Source: Emiliania huxleyi CCMP1516 (taxonomy: Eukaryota > Haptophyta > Isochrysidales > Noelaerhabdaceae). Taken from it: DNA of 64,000 nt. The position numbers and the translations under genes were made by a program. The DNA lies in NCBI RefSeq assembly GCF_000372725.1, contig NW_005201792.1:1131522-1195521 (forward strand). Reading direction: 5' to 3'. The notes below the pieces were generated by a model. It was not told the DNA's origin, ran no database searches, and saw only the letters and a list, made by a program, of their open reading frames with translations. Positions 45,080 through 56,289 of this stretch are shown in pieces; position 1 is the stretch's first letter, and each line of letters opens with the position of its first letter.

Positions 45080-45573
45080 GGCCCCCAAGGGCCTAGAAAT
45101 CGCGCCTCCCTCTCCCTTGTCTCCCAGTAGCTAAAAGAAAGAGGGACGGCAGCAAATCTCTGCACGGCTCATGGTTTCTGCACGGTATTCGGATTTTGCT
45201 ACCGGTATTTGTTCGTGTGGGGGTATATTGCAGATTTGTCAATGGTACCGCGTCTGCGACGCGGGCGCCTTGCGGGCAGAGCCCTTAGCCACCCTTTATA
45301 TCTTGCGCGGTCAAAACCCGACACGAAGTTCCTTATTAGTTATTTTAAGAAGACAGCTTTGGTTGTCTGTTTATGCGCAAACTTTTCTTGCGGATTTTAC
45401 AAGACCAAACTGAAGGAGCGAGAAGAGAAGAAAAAATACCTCTCTCAAGGAGCGACCCACGGTGAGCGGTGTCGTCGTGTCGAGCCCGGCACGCGCGTGG
45501 CCGCGTGCGTGGGGACCAACCAACCCGTGCGACCCGTGCGTCGACGCGCTGCCCGTGTGCGTCTGGGTCCTGC

Positions 45574-46773
45574 TTCTGGCGGTACAACTGGGCGTGGAAC
45601 ACCTTCGATTTGATCGTCGTTGCCATCGGGACCCTCACGATGGCGGAGGCCATTGGGGGCAACTTCATGCCGCCCTCGATGGCGTTGATTCGCAACCTTC
45701 GGGCCTTTCGCATCTTCCGGCTCTTCAAGCGGATCAAGTCGCTCAACAAGATCATCGTCTCGCTCGGCAAGGCGATTCCCGGCGTCGCCAACGCGTTTGT
45801 CATCATGGTGATAATCATGTGCATCTATGCCATCCTCGGCGTCGAATTCTACCACATGACGGGCTCCGACGGCACCTATGTCACGTACAACGACAACGTC
45901 AAGCGAGGGCTCTGCACAGGGGACGAGGTAGAGTTGGGCCAATGCTCGCTCAACCAGACGGTCTCGTCCGAGACGGCGAGAGGGTACACGTATGGCGAGG
46001 AGTATTATGGCACCTTCTTCCGCGCGTTGTACACGCTCTTCCAGGTGCTGACGGGCGAATCGTGGTCCGAGGCTGTCGCTCGCCCCGCCGTCTTTGAGTC
46101 GCACTATGACTCGTTCGGGCCCGTCCTCTTTTACGTCTCGTTTATCATCATCTGCCAGATCGTACTGATCAATGTCGTGGTTGCAGTGCTGCTCGACAAG
46201 ATGGTGGAGGAGGACGACTCGGAGGACCCGGAGAAGCAGACGGTCGCCGAGAAGCTTAGCGAGATGCTCTCACAGGAGCACGCGCAGCTTCGGGAGATCT
46301 TCCGCACGTGGGACGAGGACAACTCGGGCACGATCAGCATCAAGGAGTGGCGCAAGGCCGTCAAGAGCATGGGGTATCGCGGGCCGATCGACGTGCTCGA
46401 CCAGATCTTCGCGTCGATGGACAAGGACCACTCGGGGGAGCTCGACTACGCCGAGATCGACCGCATGCTTTCCCCCACTGCTGCGCGGGAGCGCCGCTCG
46501 TCCACGCACGCCAACCCGAAGCGCTCGGTCAAGGAGGAAGTGGTGGCAATGCGGGCCGAGTTCACGGACCACGTCGCGAGACTGGAGACTCAAATCGCTG
46601 CGCTCGTGCTTGAGCTGCAGTTGCAAAGAAAACCTTGCGGCGCGGAGGCGCCGGCTCCTGCGCACTCGCGACTCGCGCACGACTCGGACGGCGCTCCCAC
46701 AGAGCCGCCACCTCCTGCTGCTCCGGATCACCACCACCTCGAGGACGACGAGGACACGACGCAGCGTGTGTGA
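45574..46773 (+). CDS. Single-domain voltage-gated cation channel with EF-hands
   Basis: About 400 residues covering the 3' part of an ion-transport domain. S3-like AWNTFDLIVVAIGTLTM, S4 with regularly spaced Arg/Lys (LIRNLRAFRIFRLFKRIKSL), S5 (VANAFVIMVIIMCIYAILGV), pore loop with TLFQVLTGESWSEA, S6 (YVSFIIICQIVLINVVVAVL), then two EF-hands (DEDNSGTISIKEW; DKDHSGELDYAEI) and a coiled-coil tail. Only one domain is present, as in NaChBac-like and algal EukCat channels, which carry fast Na+/Ca2+ currents. S1-S2 are not found in the upstream 500 bp, so 5' exons are missing, distant or lost. The true first base of this exon is uncertain; the frame is open from 45469. Confidence 0.75.
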   Translation, partial: FWRYNWAWNTFDLIVVAIGTLTMAEAIGGNFMPPSMALIRNLRAFRIFRLFKRIKSLNKIIVSLGKAIPGVANAFVIMVIIMCIYAILGVEFYHMTGSDGTYVTYNDNVKRGLCTGDEVELGQCSLNQTVSSETARGYTYGEEYYGTFFRALYTLFQVLTGESWSEAVARPAVFESHYDSFGPVLFYVSFIIICQIVLINVVVAVLLDKMVEEDDSEDPEKQTVAEKLSEMLSQEHAQLREIFRTWDEDNSGTISIKEWRKAVKSMGYRGPIDVLDQIFASMDKDHSGELDYAEIDRMLSPTAARERRSSTHANPKRSVKEEVVAMRAEFTDHVARLETQIAALVLELQLQRKPCGAEAPAPAHSRLAHDSDGAPTEPPPPAAPDHHHLEDDEDTTQRV

Positions 46774-47196
46774 CGCGGCGTCCTGTTCGGTTTTTATTTG
46801 GGGGCAGGCGCTCGTCCGCGAGTTCGAACGGGAACGCACCCTGCTGGTTCATTCACGCTCCCCGTGCGTAGGTATTTTGAGACTCGTGAAGTCTCCTTGC
46901 TACGGCTCTGAGTAGGTCCTTGCAACTTGCATGTCTCGCATGTGGTGGTCGCCTATGTACAGAGGAGGGTGGACAGTACGTCTCTGCGGCTTTGTTTCTA
47001 CTCTCTTCAAAAAAACGAGACGCAAGAAACGGCCGGTACCCACGTACGCCCGCCCGTCGTCTCTTTCCGCACTCGGCGCGGTCCCCCCTCACGCGGTCTC
47101 GCCCACATATACCCCGCCCACGCGCCGCACCACGCGCTCCGCGACCACCGCCATCCTCCTTGGACTGGACCACCCGCACTGCACGCCCTCACCGGC
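46774..47196. other. Convergent intergenic region
   Basis: Between the stop codons of the channel and the HNMT-like gene. Probably 3' UTRs. No gene seen. Confidence 0.5.
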
Positions 47197-47852
47197 TCAC
47201 ACCGCACCCGCACTGCCCGCGCGGGGCTTGGAGAGGAGGAAGATGGCCGTCGTCTCCTCCACGTGCGCCCCGTGCTCTCCGATCGTGGCCAGCCGCCAGA
47301 GCGACTGCAGCAGCCGCAGCATCTTCGGCTCGCACAGCCGGCGCAGGTCCGCGTCGAGGCAGTGCGAGAGGATGGCGACGCCGGTCGGCGAGCGGGCGAG
47401 GCACTCGGTGCAGTCGAGACGCGACTCGAGCATCTCGAGCTCGCAGCGGAGGCGGTGGAGCGAGGCGAGCCTCCGCAGCTCGTCCCACGCGCAGCTGTGC
47501 GTCTCCGACCCTTTGACGAGCCGCGCCTGCGAGGGGAAGGGCGTGGTGCAAAACAGGAGGGAGGAGGCAGCCACGGCCGCTGCAGCGGCGCAGCGGCGCC
47601 TGCTCCGCGGCGAGCTCCGCCACTCCGCGCGCCGCTGGGTGGACGAGCACGAGATGGCCTCCCGGCCGCGTGTGGCCAGCCAGCCGCCCGAAGGCCGCCT
47701 GCGGGTCGCTGAAGGCGCCTACAGCCCGCAGGCCTGTCCGGTGGGGGGCGAGAGGGGACGAGGGGCGCGCCTCTCTCTCACGGGAGGACCGACGACGTGC
47801 ACGCCGACCACGAGGTCGAACTGCGTCAGCGACCGAAAGAGGGGAGGGCCAC

Positions 47853-47896
<44 letters not shown>

Positions 47897-48594
47897 CCCC
47901 CGTCCCCCCCCCCGCCGCTCTCGGCGCTGCTGGCGCCGCCGAGCGAGCCTCGCAGCGGACGCTCGTCGAACCGCTCTTCTAGGATGAGGGCGGATGTCTC
48001 CTCGGGGCCGCCCAGCGCGCCCGTCGATCGGGCGAGCTCGAGCCGCGCGCGAAAGAGCTCGGCCGCGGCGCCGTTCGGCTCCAGCGCCACATAGCGCAGC
48101 CGCGCAGCGCCGGGCCGCGCCCGAGTCAGCGCCGAGCGGAGGGCCAGCATCAGGCGCAGGTCAACCTCGCCGTCGCCGCAGCCCACTCCGAGCACGGAGA
48201 GCGGCGGCCGCGCGGCGGCCGCCGCGGCACCGCGCGCCGACGCCGCCAGAGCCACGTCGACCGCCGAGGCGGCGAGTCCTCCGAACGGCGACGCGGGCTC
48301 GGCGGCGGTGCTGCCGCCTGCACGCCCCGTGAGCCCCGCCAGCCTCTCCGCGTTCTTCTCGAACCACGAGATTACGAGCTGCGCGCTGCCCGACGCGGCC
48401 CGGCGGGCGGCGTGGCACTCGGTGGCGTAGGTCCCGCGCAGCAGCGGTGCGAGCTCCAGGTCACCGCGCAGCCTCCGCCGCCTCGCGCGCCGCGACGCCC
48501 GCCTCACCCGCGACCTCGCCTTGGCCGTGCGGCCGGTGATGACAATCAGGCCGCCGATCCCGAGCGTCAGCAGGGCCGCAGCCAGGCGCAGCAT
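47197..48594 (-). CDS. Histamine N-methyltransferase-like SAM enzyme
   Basis: Exons 48594-47790, 47718-47600 and 47526-47197 give 417 residues in frame (71-nt GT-AG intron, then 73-nt GC-AG intron). N-terminal membrane anchor MLRLAAALLTLGIGGLIVIT followed by a basic stretch. The Rossmann fold shows SVLGVGCGDGEVDL (motif I), RYVALEPN, TQFDLVVGVHVVGAFSD and TRPGGHLVLVHP. The C-terminal block (CELEMLESRLDCTECLA, MLRLLQSLWRL, ETTAIFLL) follows the HNMT layout. A Gly/Glu-rich insertion (GGEGGEGGEGGEGG) precedes motif IV. The substrate is unknown and need not be histamine. The N-terminal anchor is atypical for soluble HNMT. Confidence 0.6.
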
Positions 48595-48677
48595 TTGTTG
48601 CGCGGCCAGGCCAGCCAACAGTCGCCCAAGCGCACCCAGAGTAAAGGGAAAAACAAATTTATCTTTGGGGCAGTCAT

Positions 48678-48732
48678 TTCCCATCCCTCCCTTGGGGGTT
48701 GTCTGTTTTCTTTCTTTCTTTCTTTTCATTTC
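48678..48732 (+). repeat. Introner-family 3' half
   Basis: CCCATCCCTCCCTTGGGGGT followed by TGTCTGTTTTCTTTCTTTCT matches the 3' part of the 15773, 44711 and 61464 copies. The 5' part is different. It lies between the divergent HNMT-like and Myb genes, in a likely 5' UTR or promoter. Confidence 0.65.
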
Positions 48733-48831
48733 CCTGCGCGCGGGCTGGCCAGTCTACTTGTAGCCCGGCGGACAATCTCGGTGTCCTCGCGGATTGCCGC
48801 CGTAATTTGCTCGTCCGACACTATTGCAAGG

Positions 48832-49764
48832 ATGTCCGTCTCGCTCAACAACCTCGCCCGCCTGGCTCGCATCGCCGGCGTTAGCACGCCCGAGACACAA
48901 TGCGACTCGCCAGTCGTCGTATCTGCGCCGTCAGCCGACTCTCCGCTCTACACGAATCTCATTGATCTGGGACTCGAGGCGCTTCTTGTCGACGCCAACC
49001 TCCAAGCGCACGGCGAGGTGACCACCGACCTGCTGGCGGACGAGCAAATTGACCTCCCCGAGCTGAGCGTCGATGACCTGCAGCTTTGGCCTGCCGTCGA
49101 GGCCATCCTCGCGTCGGAGCACCGCCGCGCCAACTCGAAGCCGGCGTTCACTGCCGCGGTGGAAGCCGCCAGCAGCTCCCAGGCCTCCTCGCCTTCGGGA
49201 ATCTCGCCTTCGGGCAGGAAGGGCCGTGAGCTGCAGCAGTGGAGGCCCGCCGAAGATCAACTCATCATGGAGGGCGTCGCACGGCACGGCACCCGCTGGG
49301 CTGCGGTAGCAAAGGACATGCCCGGCCGCTCGGAGAATGCGATCCGAAACCGCTACCACCGGCTCAAGGGAGCGGAGAGGGCGCGCCAGGCGGCGCAGAG
49401 CGCTGGCGTCACCGTCGGCGGCTACCGCTGCCGCAAGTGCGGTGTGTTCAAAAGGGGGCATGTCTGCCTCGAAACTCCGAGCAGCCCGGGCGGAGGCTCG
49501 CCGAGGAAGCGGCTTTCTGGGGACATCTCGGCCGACGCGCCGCAAGTCAAGGTGGTCCGCATCTCCCACGGAGGCGAGTCGACCCTCGAGTGGGCGAGTC
49601 CGCGGCGACGCGCCCTGCCAGTGGGCTCGCTGGCGGCGCCCGCTCTGGAGGTGCCCCGCCGCTCATCCTTCGAGTCGCGGTCCTCGTCGCCGCTGTCCAT
49701 CGCATCGATGTGGCCTAACGCGGCGGAGAGAAGTGGAGGCCCCGCGTGTCCGTTGGCCTGTTGA
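48832..49764 (+). CDS. Single-repeat Myb/SANT protein with Cys knuckle
   Basis: Single-exon protein of 310 residues from the ATG at 48832. One Myb/SANT repeat at about residues 135-180: QWRPAEDQLIMEGVARHGTR, then WAAVAKDMPGRSENAIRNRY, with the usual three-helix spacing. It is followed by YRCRKCGVFKRGHVC, a CxxCGxxKxGHxC knuckle found next to Myb repeats in several algal proteins. The C-terminus is Ser/Pro/Arg-rich and disordered. Likely a nuclear DNA-binding regulator; targets unknown. Confidence 0.75.
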   Translation: MSVSLNNLARLARIAGVSTPETQCDSPVVVSAPSADSPLYTNLIDLGLEALLVDANLQAHGEVTTDLLADEQIDLPELSVDDLQLWPAVEAILASEHRRANSKPAFTAAVEAASSSQASSPSGISPSGRKGRELQQWRPAEDQLIMEGVARHGTRWAAVAKDMPGRSENAIRNRYHRLKGAERARQAAQSAGVTVGGYRCRKCGVFKRGHVCLETPSSPGGGSPRKRLSGDISADAPQVKVVRISHGGESTLEWASPRRRALPVGSLAAPALEVPRRSSFESRSSSPLSIASMWPNAAERSGGPACPLAC

Positions 49765-50054
49765 ATGCATACTGTGAAGGCTGAAGCAATACTCACTGTC
49801 AGCGGCGCGCGCACCGCGCTTCTCAGTACGTGCTGTGCTGCTGGGATCACCTGTCCCTAGATTATCTCGTTTTTGAGTTCAGTTTGTCACATATGTTGGG
49901 TCTTGGGACGGAGAAACTAACACGTGCCCAAGCCACGGCCCCTCAGTGCTTCTCTCTGCTCTGAGAGGCTCTATCGGGTCGAGTCTCTGCTCTGAGAGGC
50001 TATCGGGTCTCGGCTCGCGCCCGCGCGACGATCCTCCTGGCACTAGCCAGACGC

Positions 50055-53000
50055 CTAGCCAGACGCAGCTGCAGCGGCAATGGCTGCCGCAGCAGGGGAC
50101 AGCATCGGGCGCAGCGCAGCGTCCCACTCCGCCCAAGCCGTGCCGGATCCCGGGTCGAGCACCCAGTCGCGCCCAGGGACCCTCATCACGAACGAGAAGT
50201 CCTTCTTGTCGCGAGGCTTGCTCCGCTCCATCTCCACCGCCGCGTCGACCCGGATCTGGCCGCGGCGCGACGCGTCGCTTGGCGTGGCGCTGTCAAAGTA
50301 GTGCAGCTCCTTGTTCGAGTAGAGCACGAAGAAGCGCTGCTTGAGCTTGCCGCCCAGCAGGCTGCTCCCTTGGCCGCGCTTCCGCATCCATCCCGAGAAC
50401 ACCTCCTCAAGCTCCGCCTCGGTCTCGCCGAGCTTCGCGGGCGCGTCGGAGATGCGGCCAGACGCGACAGACAACACCGATCGCGGGCTGCCTTCCACGT
50501 CGCCTCCGAGCGCAGTCACCCACTCGCCCGCCTCGGTGGCCGAGGGCGCGGCCAGCACGTAGCTCCGCTTCTTTGGTACCGTCACCTCGAAGCTGTGTGG
50601 CCGATCTGCGTCGAGCGCCGACCCCATCGAGACCTCGACCGATCCGTCGATGGGCACGTGCCCCGCATTCTGCATTGCGTCGAAGGCGCTCTTGCTCCTA
50701 TAGTAGCGCAGCACCTTTGGGAGCTGGCGCTCCGAGTCGGCGGCGAACAGGACAAAGTAGCGATTCTTCCACGCAGTGTTCACCTCGCCGCGCTTCGCCA
50801 GCCAGCCGCTCTTGAGCACACCGTCGCGCGGCAGCCCGACCGTGACCCAGTCGGAGGCCGGCTCAGTGCGTCCGCTCTCCGCGTCGACCTCGTGCGTGCG
50901 CGCACCCACCATCGAAGCGGAGCGCCGGCGCGTGGCGTAGCCTCGCGTCTGCGGGGCCTCGCCGTCCGACGCGCCCAGGTGGGGATGCAAGTCAGCCATC
51001 CACTGCCGCATCGTCTGTGCGTCGTCGGGGCAAAAAAGCCACGTGCGCTTGGGCGAGAGCACCTCGAAGGCGTGCTCGTAGTTGTAGTCGGCGTTGGCCG
51101 CCGCACGGCACGCGGTCGCGTCGCGCAGGTCGATCACACCCTTCGGCTTTGCGGCGGTGTCCGAGTCGTAGTAGAGGAGCTCGTGCGTCGAGAGGAGGAC
51201 AAAGAAGCGCTGCTTCCAGCTGCCGCCCACGGCGCCCTTCTTCTCCATCCAGCCGCTGCGCAGCTCGGAGACGGGCCGCTCGGGCGCAACGCTGGCGAGG
51301 AGGTCCGTCCACCGAGCGAGCAGCGCGTCGTCCGCCGCCAGCGTCCAGCGACGCTCAGGCAGCACAATGTCGAGCCGGCGCAAGCCGGGCGAGCCGAGCA
51401 GCCACACGCCGATGCTGCGTCCAACGTCGGCAAAGCCCTCGCCGATGCGCCCCGGCTGGCTACCGGCGCTCCACTGGAGGATGCCGTCAGAGCGGAGCAC
51501 AAACAGGGCCGTCACCCACCCCTTCTGGCCGCCGAAGCCGGAATCCTGCAACTGCAGCTCCGCCTCCGCGAGGGTCGTCACGTCAGGCGCGGCGGGCGGC
51601 GCGATCTGCTGGCTTCCCCCACTGTCGGCGCAGCCGACGGCGGGGCGCAGGTGGCCCAGCCACGCCTCTTGTGAGCTCGCCGACTCGGCGCGGAGCTGCC
51701 AAGCGCGAGACTCCGTGACCACGGTGATCTCCCGCTTTTCGCCGCCTCGCACTTCGTTGGCGCCGTCGAGGTCGATGAGGCCGCCCGAGGCGAGGTCCAC
51801 GGCCTGCTCCTCGCTCTTGAAGTAGCGCAGGACAAACTGGACGCGCACTGCGTCGCCGCGCTGCTCCTGCTTGCTGCACAGGACGAAGAACCTCCGCTTC
51901 CAGTCGGAGGTGAGGGAGGCGACTGCGCCCTTCTTCTCGAGGTAGCCTTGGTGCAGGACGGTGAGCACGGCCCCGCTCTCACGCCGCGGGGCGTGCGAGC
52001 GCATCTGAGCCTGGAGCACGCCCATCCACGCCATCATGTCGCCGCGGTCGATTGCCCTCATGCGCACGACGGCGCGGGCGGGCGCCTTCGCCGTCTCCCC
52101 CTCCTCCGCCGCGGCGGCTGCGCCCTTATGCACCGCGGAGGGGTCGGCGAGCACGAGGTCGAGGCAGTGGTCGTAGTAGTCCACGCCCTTGGAGCGCTCC
52201 GCTGAAGAGAGCGCACGGAGGTCAACGCTCAGGGTCATCTCCGACTCGGCCGCGTCTGCATGCGGGAAGACGCGGAGGCGGCCGTCCGAGGCGAGCGCGA
52301 ACCAGCGCGCCTCCCAGACGGCGTCCGAGTCGTGCAGGCTGCTCTCGTCCTTGAGGTCGGCCCAGCCCTGCTTGAGAAGCTCGGCGCCGCTCTCCGCCGC
52401 CAGCCGCTTCTTGCGCACGCCGACGTCCTCCAGCATGACCTCGAGCGCACTCGTCCACGCCCGCTGCTCCTCGGGCGACTCGGCCGCAAAGACCCAGTGC
52501 CGCCCCGGCGTGGCGATCTCGAAGCCGTGTCCCTTTGGCGTCGGTGCGATGGTGACCGTCTCGGCGACCGAAACGTCTACCGCGCCCTTGCGTCGTGTGC
52601 AGGTGTCCGAGTCGAAGTAGAGCAGGCGCTGCGACGAGAACAGGACGCAGAAGCGCCGCTTGAAGCCCGCCGACGCGGTCTCGCCCTTCTTGTGCAGCCA
52701 GCCACTCTTGATCTCCGTCACCTGCAGGTACGGAAGCAGCTCGTGCAGCTCGCGCCGCCACGCGTGCAGCAGCTTGACGTCCGAGGAGCGCAGCGCGTGC
52801 GTGCGCCCGGCGGTCTCGATCTCGAGGCGGCCGCCGCCGTCCGGCGTGTCGACAAGCCGCACCTCGTGCGCGAGGCGGACCTGCACGGCCGAGACGCCGG
52901 CCGGCGGCTCGAGCCTTTCGAGTGTCATCTCGCGGTTGGAGTAGAGGCGGAAGAGCGCATCCTCCCACTCCTCCCCGGCCTGCATCTCCATGCGCGACTC

Positions 53001-56000
53001 GAGGAGGAGGGCGATTGGCTTGCGCCGCAGCGTCAGCTCCACCGTGCTCTCGGACGCGCGGATCGCCTCGATGACCTTTTCGTACGACGCGATGTGTTGC
53101 CCGTTGACGCCGAGGATGATGTCGCCCACCAAGATGCGACCGTCCTGACCGGCGACGCCGTCGGCCCAAACTGCGCCAATCGTCGCCGCCTTGCGGTAGT
53201 GGTCGACCTCGAGCCCGAGCCCGTGGTCTCCTGGGGTCAGCTCCACGGTGAACTGCGTGTCGTCCCGGGAGGCGAGCGCCGAGAGCTGATGCTGCGCCAC
53301 AACCTCGTTGGCTGCGGCTTGCATCTCTCCAGCCACCTGCGCCGCAATCTGCTCCGCCGTTGGCGCCTCGGCGTTTGCCTGCGCTTCCGCAGCCGCTTCG
53401 GCCGCGGCTGCGGCAGACGCCGCGGCGGCGGCGGCTTCTGCAGCGGCCTCCGCGGCCGCCTTTGCCGCCTCCGCCTCTGCCTTCTCGGCGGTGCCCTTGG
53501 CGGAGGCCGCCACCGCCGCCGCCGCCGCGGCGGCCTCCTCCTGCCGCTGCCGCTCCTTCTCCTCGCGCAGACGGCGCTCCTCGGCCTGCCGGCGCCGCGT
53601 CTCGGCAACTTCGCGCTCGCGCCTGCAGACACACAATGCGCAACCCCTCAAAAGATGCAGTGTGGCGGAGCAGGCTGCAGCCGCACGCAGCGCACCGGGC
53701 GAGGAAGAGAAGCTGGCGCTTTCGGTGCTCGACGTAGATGATGTGGCTGGCGCGGAAGTGCTGGATCTGCCGGGCGGCGGCGCGCATCTTCTTCAAGCGG
53801 AGGCGGCAGAGCGACATCCTCGCGTAGCCTTGGAGCCTCGCCGACGCCTTGCGGCGGCGCTCCCACTGCTGCACCTGCGAAGCGGAGTGGACGCGGAGGG
53901 CGTTGCTGGTGGGGTACCGACCTGGGGTGGTGCGGGGTGCGGGGTGTGGCCTTTTCGAGCAGCTGCGGCAGCATCTCGGAGATGTCGCGCTCCGCCAGCT
54001 CCTCGAGCACCTGCCCCGCGCCGGCGCGAAAGAAGAGCCGGGTTCGACCGATGCGGAACGCCTCTGCGGGGATGTCGAGCGCGAGCGCGAGTGCCTCGCA
54101 AAAGTGCGGCGGCTCGAGGTCGCGCAGGAAGGGCGGCATTTGCTCGGCGTAGCGCTCGTGGATCGCCTTGAAGGGAATGCGCGTCGGAAAGCCGTGCGCC
54201 ATCAGGCTCACGGCGTCGACGGTGCCCGAGCAGCGGAGCTGTGGCAGCACCAGCGATGGCACAAACTCGGACGCCGCCAGCCTGGTGTTGGGCTTGACGC
54301 AGCGGATGAAGTGGGCGGTGGTCGCGTTCAGGTCCGCAACCAGCTCGTTCAGATCGTTGATGAAGCGCCTTGAGACCGAGTTGAAGCTCTGCCCCTTGCG
54401 GCCCGAGGCTGCGCCCACATCAAAGAGGTCCTTGACGAGCCCGACCCCCGACGCGGCGAGCAGCTCGGTAAAGTCGGCATGCAGCGTGTCGTTGTTCTTC
54501 TCGACGAAGCCGCGGCCCGTGTAGACGACGTCGCCCGCAAAGTGGCGCACGCAGAAGCCCTCGTCGGAGCGGAGGTCGCGCCTGCCCGCGAGCCGAGGCT
54601 CGACGAAGAAGTCGTTGCTCGCGTGCGTCGCCGCCGCCGCCTCGCAGAAGCTCTTGTCGGTTGCGTTCGGCCGCTTGCACGTCTCGTCGAGCAGCCGCAG
54701 CAGGCCCGAGGGCGACTGCTCGATGAGCGCGATGCACCGCGAGTTGTCTTGGTACTCGACGTCCGGCCGACGCACGCCCTCGGCCGCGTACAGCTCCTCC
54801 TCCGCCTTGAAGACAAACCTGAGAAAGAACTGCTGCAGCTTCTCGTTTGCAAAGTTGATGCAGAGCTGCTCGAACGCGTTTGTCTCGAAGGCCTCGAAGC
54901 CGTAGACGTCCAGCAGTCCGATGAAGGCCGGCGGCGCCGCCTCGCCCCCCTCGGCGCGCGTCGCGCGATTGATCCAGCCGATGGTGCGCTCGAAGAGGCG
55001 CGCGTAGGTGGCCTTGGCGAGGGCGTCGCGCGCGAGCGCCGCCCGCTCGGGCGTCAGCTCGACGCGGGTCGTCTCGCCTCGCGTCACCAGCGTGCGCGCC
55101 AGCAGCAAGGAGCCGAGGCGCGGCAGGCCGAGCAGCTCCGCCGCCTTGTCTAGGGAGGCCGAGGTGGCGGGCTCGACGGAGGCGGCCTCGTCGCCCTCGA
55201 AGCGGACGTTGCCGAGGTGGAGCAGCCCGGCGATGACGCGGAAGACCTCGCGGACGGTCTGGGGCTCGGCTCCGACGGAGGCGAGGGCCGCCCGCACCAC
55301 CTCGAAGGCGGCGCCGTCGTCCCAGCCGGGCGCCTCGAGGGTGCCCGACTGGTTGAGGTAGTGGAAGCCGGATGGCCCGGCGTCGAGCCCGAGGCAGGCG
55401 AGGTCGGGGTGAGCCGCCGCCGCGACGGCGGCGTAGAAGATGTGGTAGTTGCGCTCACCAGGCGCCTGGTAGGGCACGCGGCTCTTCTCGAGCAGGTACT
55501 GCTTCGTCGTCGCGCCCAGCACTGATCCGCGCTCCGAGAGGCCAACCTTGACAAACTTGCCGAAGCGCGACGAGTTGTTGTTGCGGCTCGTCTTTGCGTT
55601 GCCGAAAGCCTCCAGCAGCGGGTTCGCCATCAGGATCCGCTCGGCGAGGTCCCCGCCGACCGACTCGGACTTGGACCGCCACGCCAGGTACGCCATCAGA
55701 TGCTTGTTGGTCTCGGTCTTGCCGGACCCGGACTCGCCCGACACCACCAGCGACTGCGAGCCCTTGGTCCGGACAAAGCTGCGGTACGCCTCCTCGGCCA
55801 GGGCGTAGACGTGCGGCTCGGCCGCCCCGAGGGGCTTGCCAGCGTACTCCTCCATGAGCGGGGCGCCGTAAATGGGCAGCGACTGGAAGGGGTTGACGGC
55901 GATGAGGATGGCTCCGACATAGGAGTAGATGGACTGGTCTTCGTAGCGAGCGCGAAGGTTGTGCAGGATGGTCGCCTCATTGATGTGGATCAGCGCGCAG

Positions 56001-56188
56001 CTATCCGCCGCCGAGGCCACATCGTTTGCGAGGCTGACGTCGGCGGGCCGCACCAGCCTCTCGCCAGACTGGCTCCGCACCGTGTAGCCCTTGCCGCGCT
56101 CGTAGGACTGGACGACGGCGGGCGAAAAGACCTCCTCCTTTGGGCCGCCGCGCACCCATACGGACGAGCCAGCGGCGATGCCGGCCAT
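50055..56188 (-). CDS. Myosin with PDZ and seven PH domains
   Basis: Actin motor of 1,994 residues in three exons: 56188-53951, 53874-53696, 53622-50055 (introns 53875-53950 GC-AG, 53623-53695 GT-AG). N-terminal SH3-like subdomain, then a complete motor: P-loop GESGSGKT (151-158), switch I NNNSSRFGKF, switch II DVYGFEAFETNAFEQLCINF, actin-binding AHFIRCVKPN. The neck has IQ-like helices (RLQGYARMSLCRLRLKKMR), then a Glu/Ala-rich coiled coil, a PDZ domain (FTVELTPGDHGLGLEV to TVELTLRRKP), and seven consecutive PH-like domains, most opening with a GWL/GWM/GYL-x-K-x-G strand and closing near a Trp. PH domains bind phosphoinositides or proteins, so a membrane-linked motor is likely. The start is the first in-frame ATG before the SH3-like part. 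Confidence 0.92.
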
Positions 56189-56289
56189 GAGCTGCACCAA
56201 AAGCGGCGGCCGACTTTGGCCGGGCGCACCGCGGAGTGTGTCACGTACGTTTTCTTTCCAACCGGCGGAGTGCGACCGGCCAACCACTC

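Noticed and set aside
50301..53741. Long plus-strand frames opposite the myosin tail
   Set aside because: Composition is typical of antisense to GC-rich coding sequence; the minus strand has clear PH and PDZ patterns.
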